From Mnemiopsis leidyi (Eukaryota; Ctenophora; Tentaculata; Lobata; Bolinopsidae): 25,552 nucleotides of DNA. Position numbers and translations under genes: made by a program. Below, piece after piece: positions 1-25,552 of this stretch. Location: positions 1-25,552 of the forward strand of contig JH156118.1 of the NCBI GenBank assembly GCA_000226015.1. Reading direction: 5' to 3'. Position 1 is the first letter of the stretch. Every line of letters starts with the position of its first letter. Under the pieces are notes generated by a model. That model searched no databases. It saw only the letters and a list, made by a program, of their open reading frames with translations, and was not told the origin of the DNA.

Positions 1-294
1 CTTCACAACAGGATCAATAGGTGCTTCTAAATGTGGAGGAACTGGACAATACTTCACCGATGAGGATCGAGCAACTAAAGGTTTCTTCCTGAGAGCTGGT
101 GACCTAACATTCCTGAAGACAAACACTCAACTACAGATCTGGTTTGACGATGTTCTGGAAGTAACCTGGATCTATGAAGATACAGATGAAACTAATCCAT
201 GTACCATGAGGAGTACCATGACAGGATTGCAGTTTCATGCTAATGGTGGTAATAGAGAAGATAAAGTCAGCACTCACTACAGATACGGGTATAG
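1..294 (+). CDS. Exon of an unidentified gene, cut by window edge
   Basis: Open from base 2 in one frame, coding about 97 residues with CGGTGQYFTDEDRATKGFF, LTFLKTNTQLQIWFDDVLEV and KVSTHYRYGY. Three cysteines are visible. I do not recognise the domain. The density of W, F and D and alternating hydrophobics suggest an extracellular beta-rich module, which is inference. It ends either at a donor (AG|GTAATG at 294) or at the in-frame TAA immediately after. The donor is phase 2, whereas the next sushi exon starts in phase 1, so an unseen exon lies between them or they are separate genes. Confidence 0.6.
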
Positions 295-509
295 GTAATG
301 AACTTACAAGCTGGATTTACTCAACAAATTTACATCATCCATTCTTCTAGCCAAATGTTTATTAAGTCATTGAACTGAAAATGTTATTTTACACATGGAA
401 ATGAACTCAACCATTTACTTGATAATAAAACTAACGCTGAATTTGACAACACATGATCTACACTTCAATTCCGATGCTAATTAGCTAATTAAACGTATAC
501 ACTCCCCAG

Positions 510-701
510 ATACACCACAGTGTACTGGTCTGGACCCCGCCTGGAACAACATCAGAACAGAAACTACATTCCCGGTAGACACAGGAACAGAACTGACAGT
601 GACATGTAAAGATGAGTTCCTTCTGAAAGGCAGTGACACTGTCACCTGTACTGACGATACCACCTTTAACAGTGACACTACTCCTGCTTGTGTAGGTTTA
701 G
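510..701 (+). CDS. Sushi/CCP domain exon
   Basis: 64 codons flanked by ACTCCCCAG acceptor and G|GTGAGT donor, symmetric phase 1-1, the classic layout of a shuffled complement control protein module. The read is QCTGLDP, then AWNNI, TELTVTCKDEFLLKGSDTVT, TCTDDTTF and PAC. Four cysteines and one W are visible, as in the C-x-C-x-C-x-C sushi pattern, although the W lies early. The protein is presumably extracellular or membrane-anchored. Further + strand exons are not seen before the dynein exons begin at 1091. Confidence 0.78.
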
Positions 702-1090
702 GTGAGTATAAAAACTAGCGCCCGTAAGATCAGGTTCAAAGAAGATAGAGACTGCGATGACAGACTCGGGAGAGCGTTATTCCTTGGATAACCAAAAATC
801 GCGGACCGAGAAATCGAAAACGATGTAGCGCGTTTTTGGATCGTTTTAATGTAATAATATTCCCTTACACAGATATCTTTATGGCGCTAAACCTTTTCAT
901 AAAGCCATGAACTAGTGGAAAGGGCGGTTTTTAGTTTTTTGAGGGTTAAAAATGATTAAAAAATGGCCTAGAAACCATCGGAAACCCAAACCTAACTTCT
1001 TAAAAAAACTTTTCAAGTAAGCAAGTAAGGTACTTAATTAAAAACACAGTCGTTAGCAATTAGACAGAAAGAATTGAAACAAAGCGAAAC
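702..1090. other. Non-coding junction between two facing, truncated genes
   Basis: 389 bp with no conserved reading frame on either strand. It lies between the last visible + strand sushi exon and the last visible - strand dynein exon. It has several CpG-rich spots (GCGCGTTTTT, ATCGCGGACCG) unlike the AT-rich introns. No target-site duplication or terminal inverted repeat was recognised. Confidence 0.6.
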
Positions 1091-24723
<23,633 letters not shown>

Positions 24724-25552
24724 CTGAGGGGGGTGTCGGGTGAAAAGAAGAACGTTATATCTGTGGAGACATTTTCAGTTGAGGTTCGACACTTGCTTAA
24801 ATTTTGTGTTTGTAAAGGTGTACTGCAAATGAAATTGATCGTTGGGCGAAAAGTTCAATGTTAAGTGATATAGGTATCAACTGTGGACAAATGATGTCTT
24901 TATCAAGGAGTCGAATCTGAAAATTTTCATATTGAGAAATTAGCAGAATCACGGTTTATCATTTGCCATTTACGAGAGGATTTTAATTGAATAGGAAGAT
25001 TTAAGCAGCAACACTGCTCTTCTAAATGCCTTTCTTGGAGCTTGAGGTTGAAATCTCTAAATCTTTTGATGCAGATACAAAATTTTATAACAATTTGTTG
25101 AAAAAAGTCCAAATCTGATGTTTTATAACGAATTTGATACAGTTAAACAATAATAAAACTGGTGTTTTCTAATTCCTGACGTATACTATAATACTGGAAT
25201 ACAATAATAACAAACACGTTCGAAAACGTCAGCACCGACACGCATATAATACTTTAAAACACATAATAGCAAAGATTCCTTATCTGGCATAAAAAGTTTT
25301 ATACTTTTTTTACTAATGCAGCACAGCAATCTTACGCAATCGGAGCACAAAAAGATTGCGTTAATGAAAAAAGTCAAAAACAGACATTTTGCTTGGTATC
25401 TGATATGATTTAAAATGTTTAAACAGTATATCATTTATTTGAATAATGTTATGGAGTAAGTACCAACTACAAGGTGTTTTTACAGACTGTTGCTTGTAAA
25501 ACCCTGTCATATAAAGCCAACTTGTTTGTGCCATGCAGGCCTGAAGATTATG
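24724..25552. other. AT-rich sequence 5' of the first visible dynein exon
   Basis: 829 bp, presumably intron. No preceding dynein exon, conserved frame or RNA gene was recognised. It contains a small inverted repeat (ACGCAATC and GATTGCGT around 25335-25360) that is probably chance. Confidence 0.6.

Overview
This is a stretch of animal nuclear genome. It holds a large, intron-dense gene whose protein is very close to animal cytoplasmic dynein 1 heavy chain. Introns are short (about 116-730 bp apart from one of 2.4 kb), every splice site I placed is GT-AG, and introns are rich in micro- and minisatellites. Protein similarity to the human form is high, so an invertebrate metazoan is the best guess. 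The exact lineage cannot be settled from sequence alone.

Layout. Positions 1-701 (+ strand) hold two exons of a different gene: one of unknown domain and one coding a sushi/CCP module. Positions 1091-24723 (- strand) hold 56 consecutive exons of DYNC1H1. They total 7,920 nt, or 2,640 codons, with no stop or frameshift and with matching phases at every junction. They run from the end of the tail through the linker, AAA1-AAA4, the stalk with its microtubule-binding domain, AAA5 and into AAA6. The 5' exons lie beyond the high-coordinate edge. The 3' exons (rest of AAA6 and C-terminal domain) are absent where expected. The 2.4 kb intron between exons 15 and 16 contains a complete intronless gene on the same strand, a mitochondrial choline dehydrogenase (CHDH). 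Positions 24724-25552 are AT-rich with no recognisable gene.

Most unusual feature. In at least five of the 56 dynein exons a tandem repeat straddles the exon-intron boundary, so the splice site and a piece of the exon are copied into the intron. Four cases involve the 5' splice site: exon 51 (seven 39-bp copies), exon 41 (23-bp copies), exon 6 (59 bp) and exon 26 (84 bp). One involves the 3' splice site (exon 4, four copies). In all four donor cases, reading past the proximal donor meets an in-frame stop at once, so only the proximal donor keeps the dynein frame. Many other introns carry arrays of an E-box/CRE-like palindrome (CACGTGACGTCAC) that crowd the first few tens of bases after the donor and often contain donor-like GTGAGT.

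The two main genes have unrelated jobs (minus-end-directed transport; mitochondrial choline oxidation). Their link is positional: the CHDH start codon lies less than 100 nt downstream of a dynein splice donor, so its promoter or 5' splice arrangement must overlap the host gene. The 702-1090 junction, where the sushi-type gene and dynein face each other and both are cut short, and the N-gap at 10197-10209 are probable assembly trouble spots.
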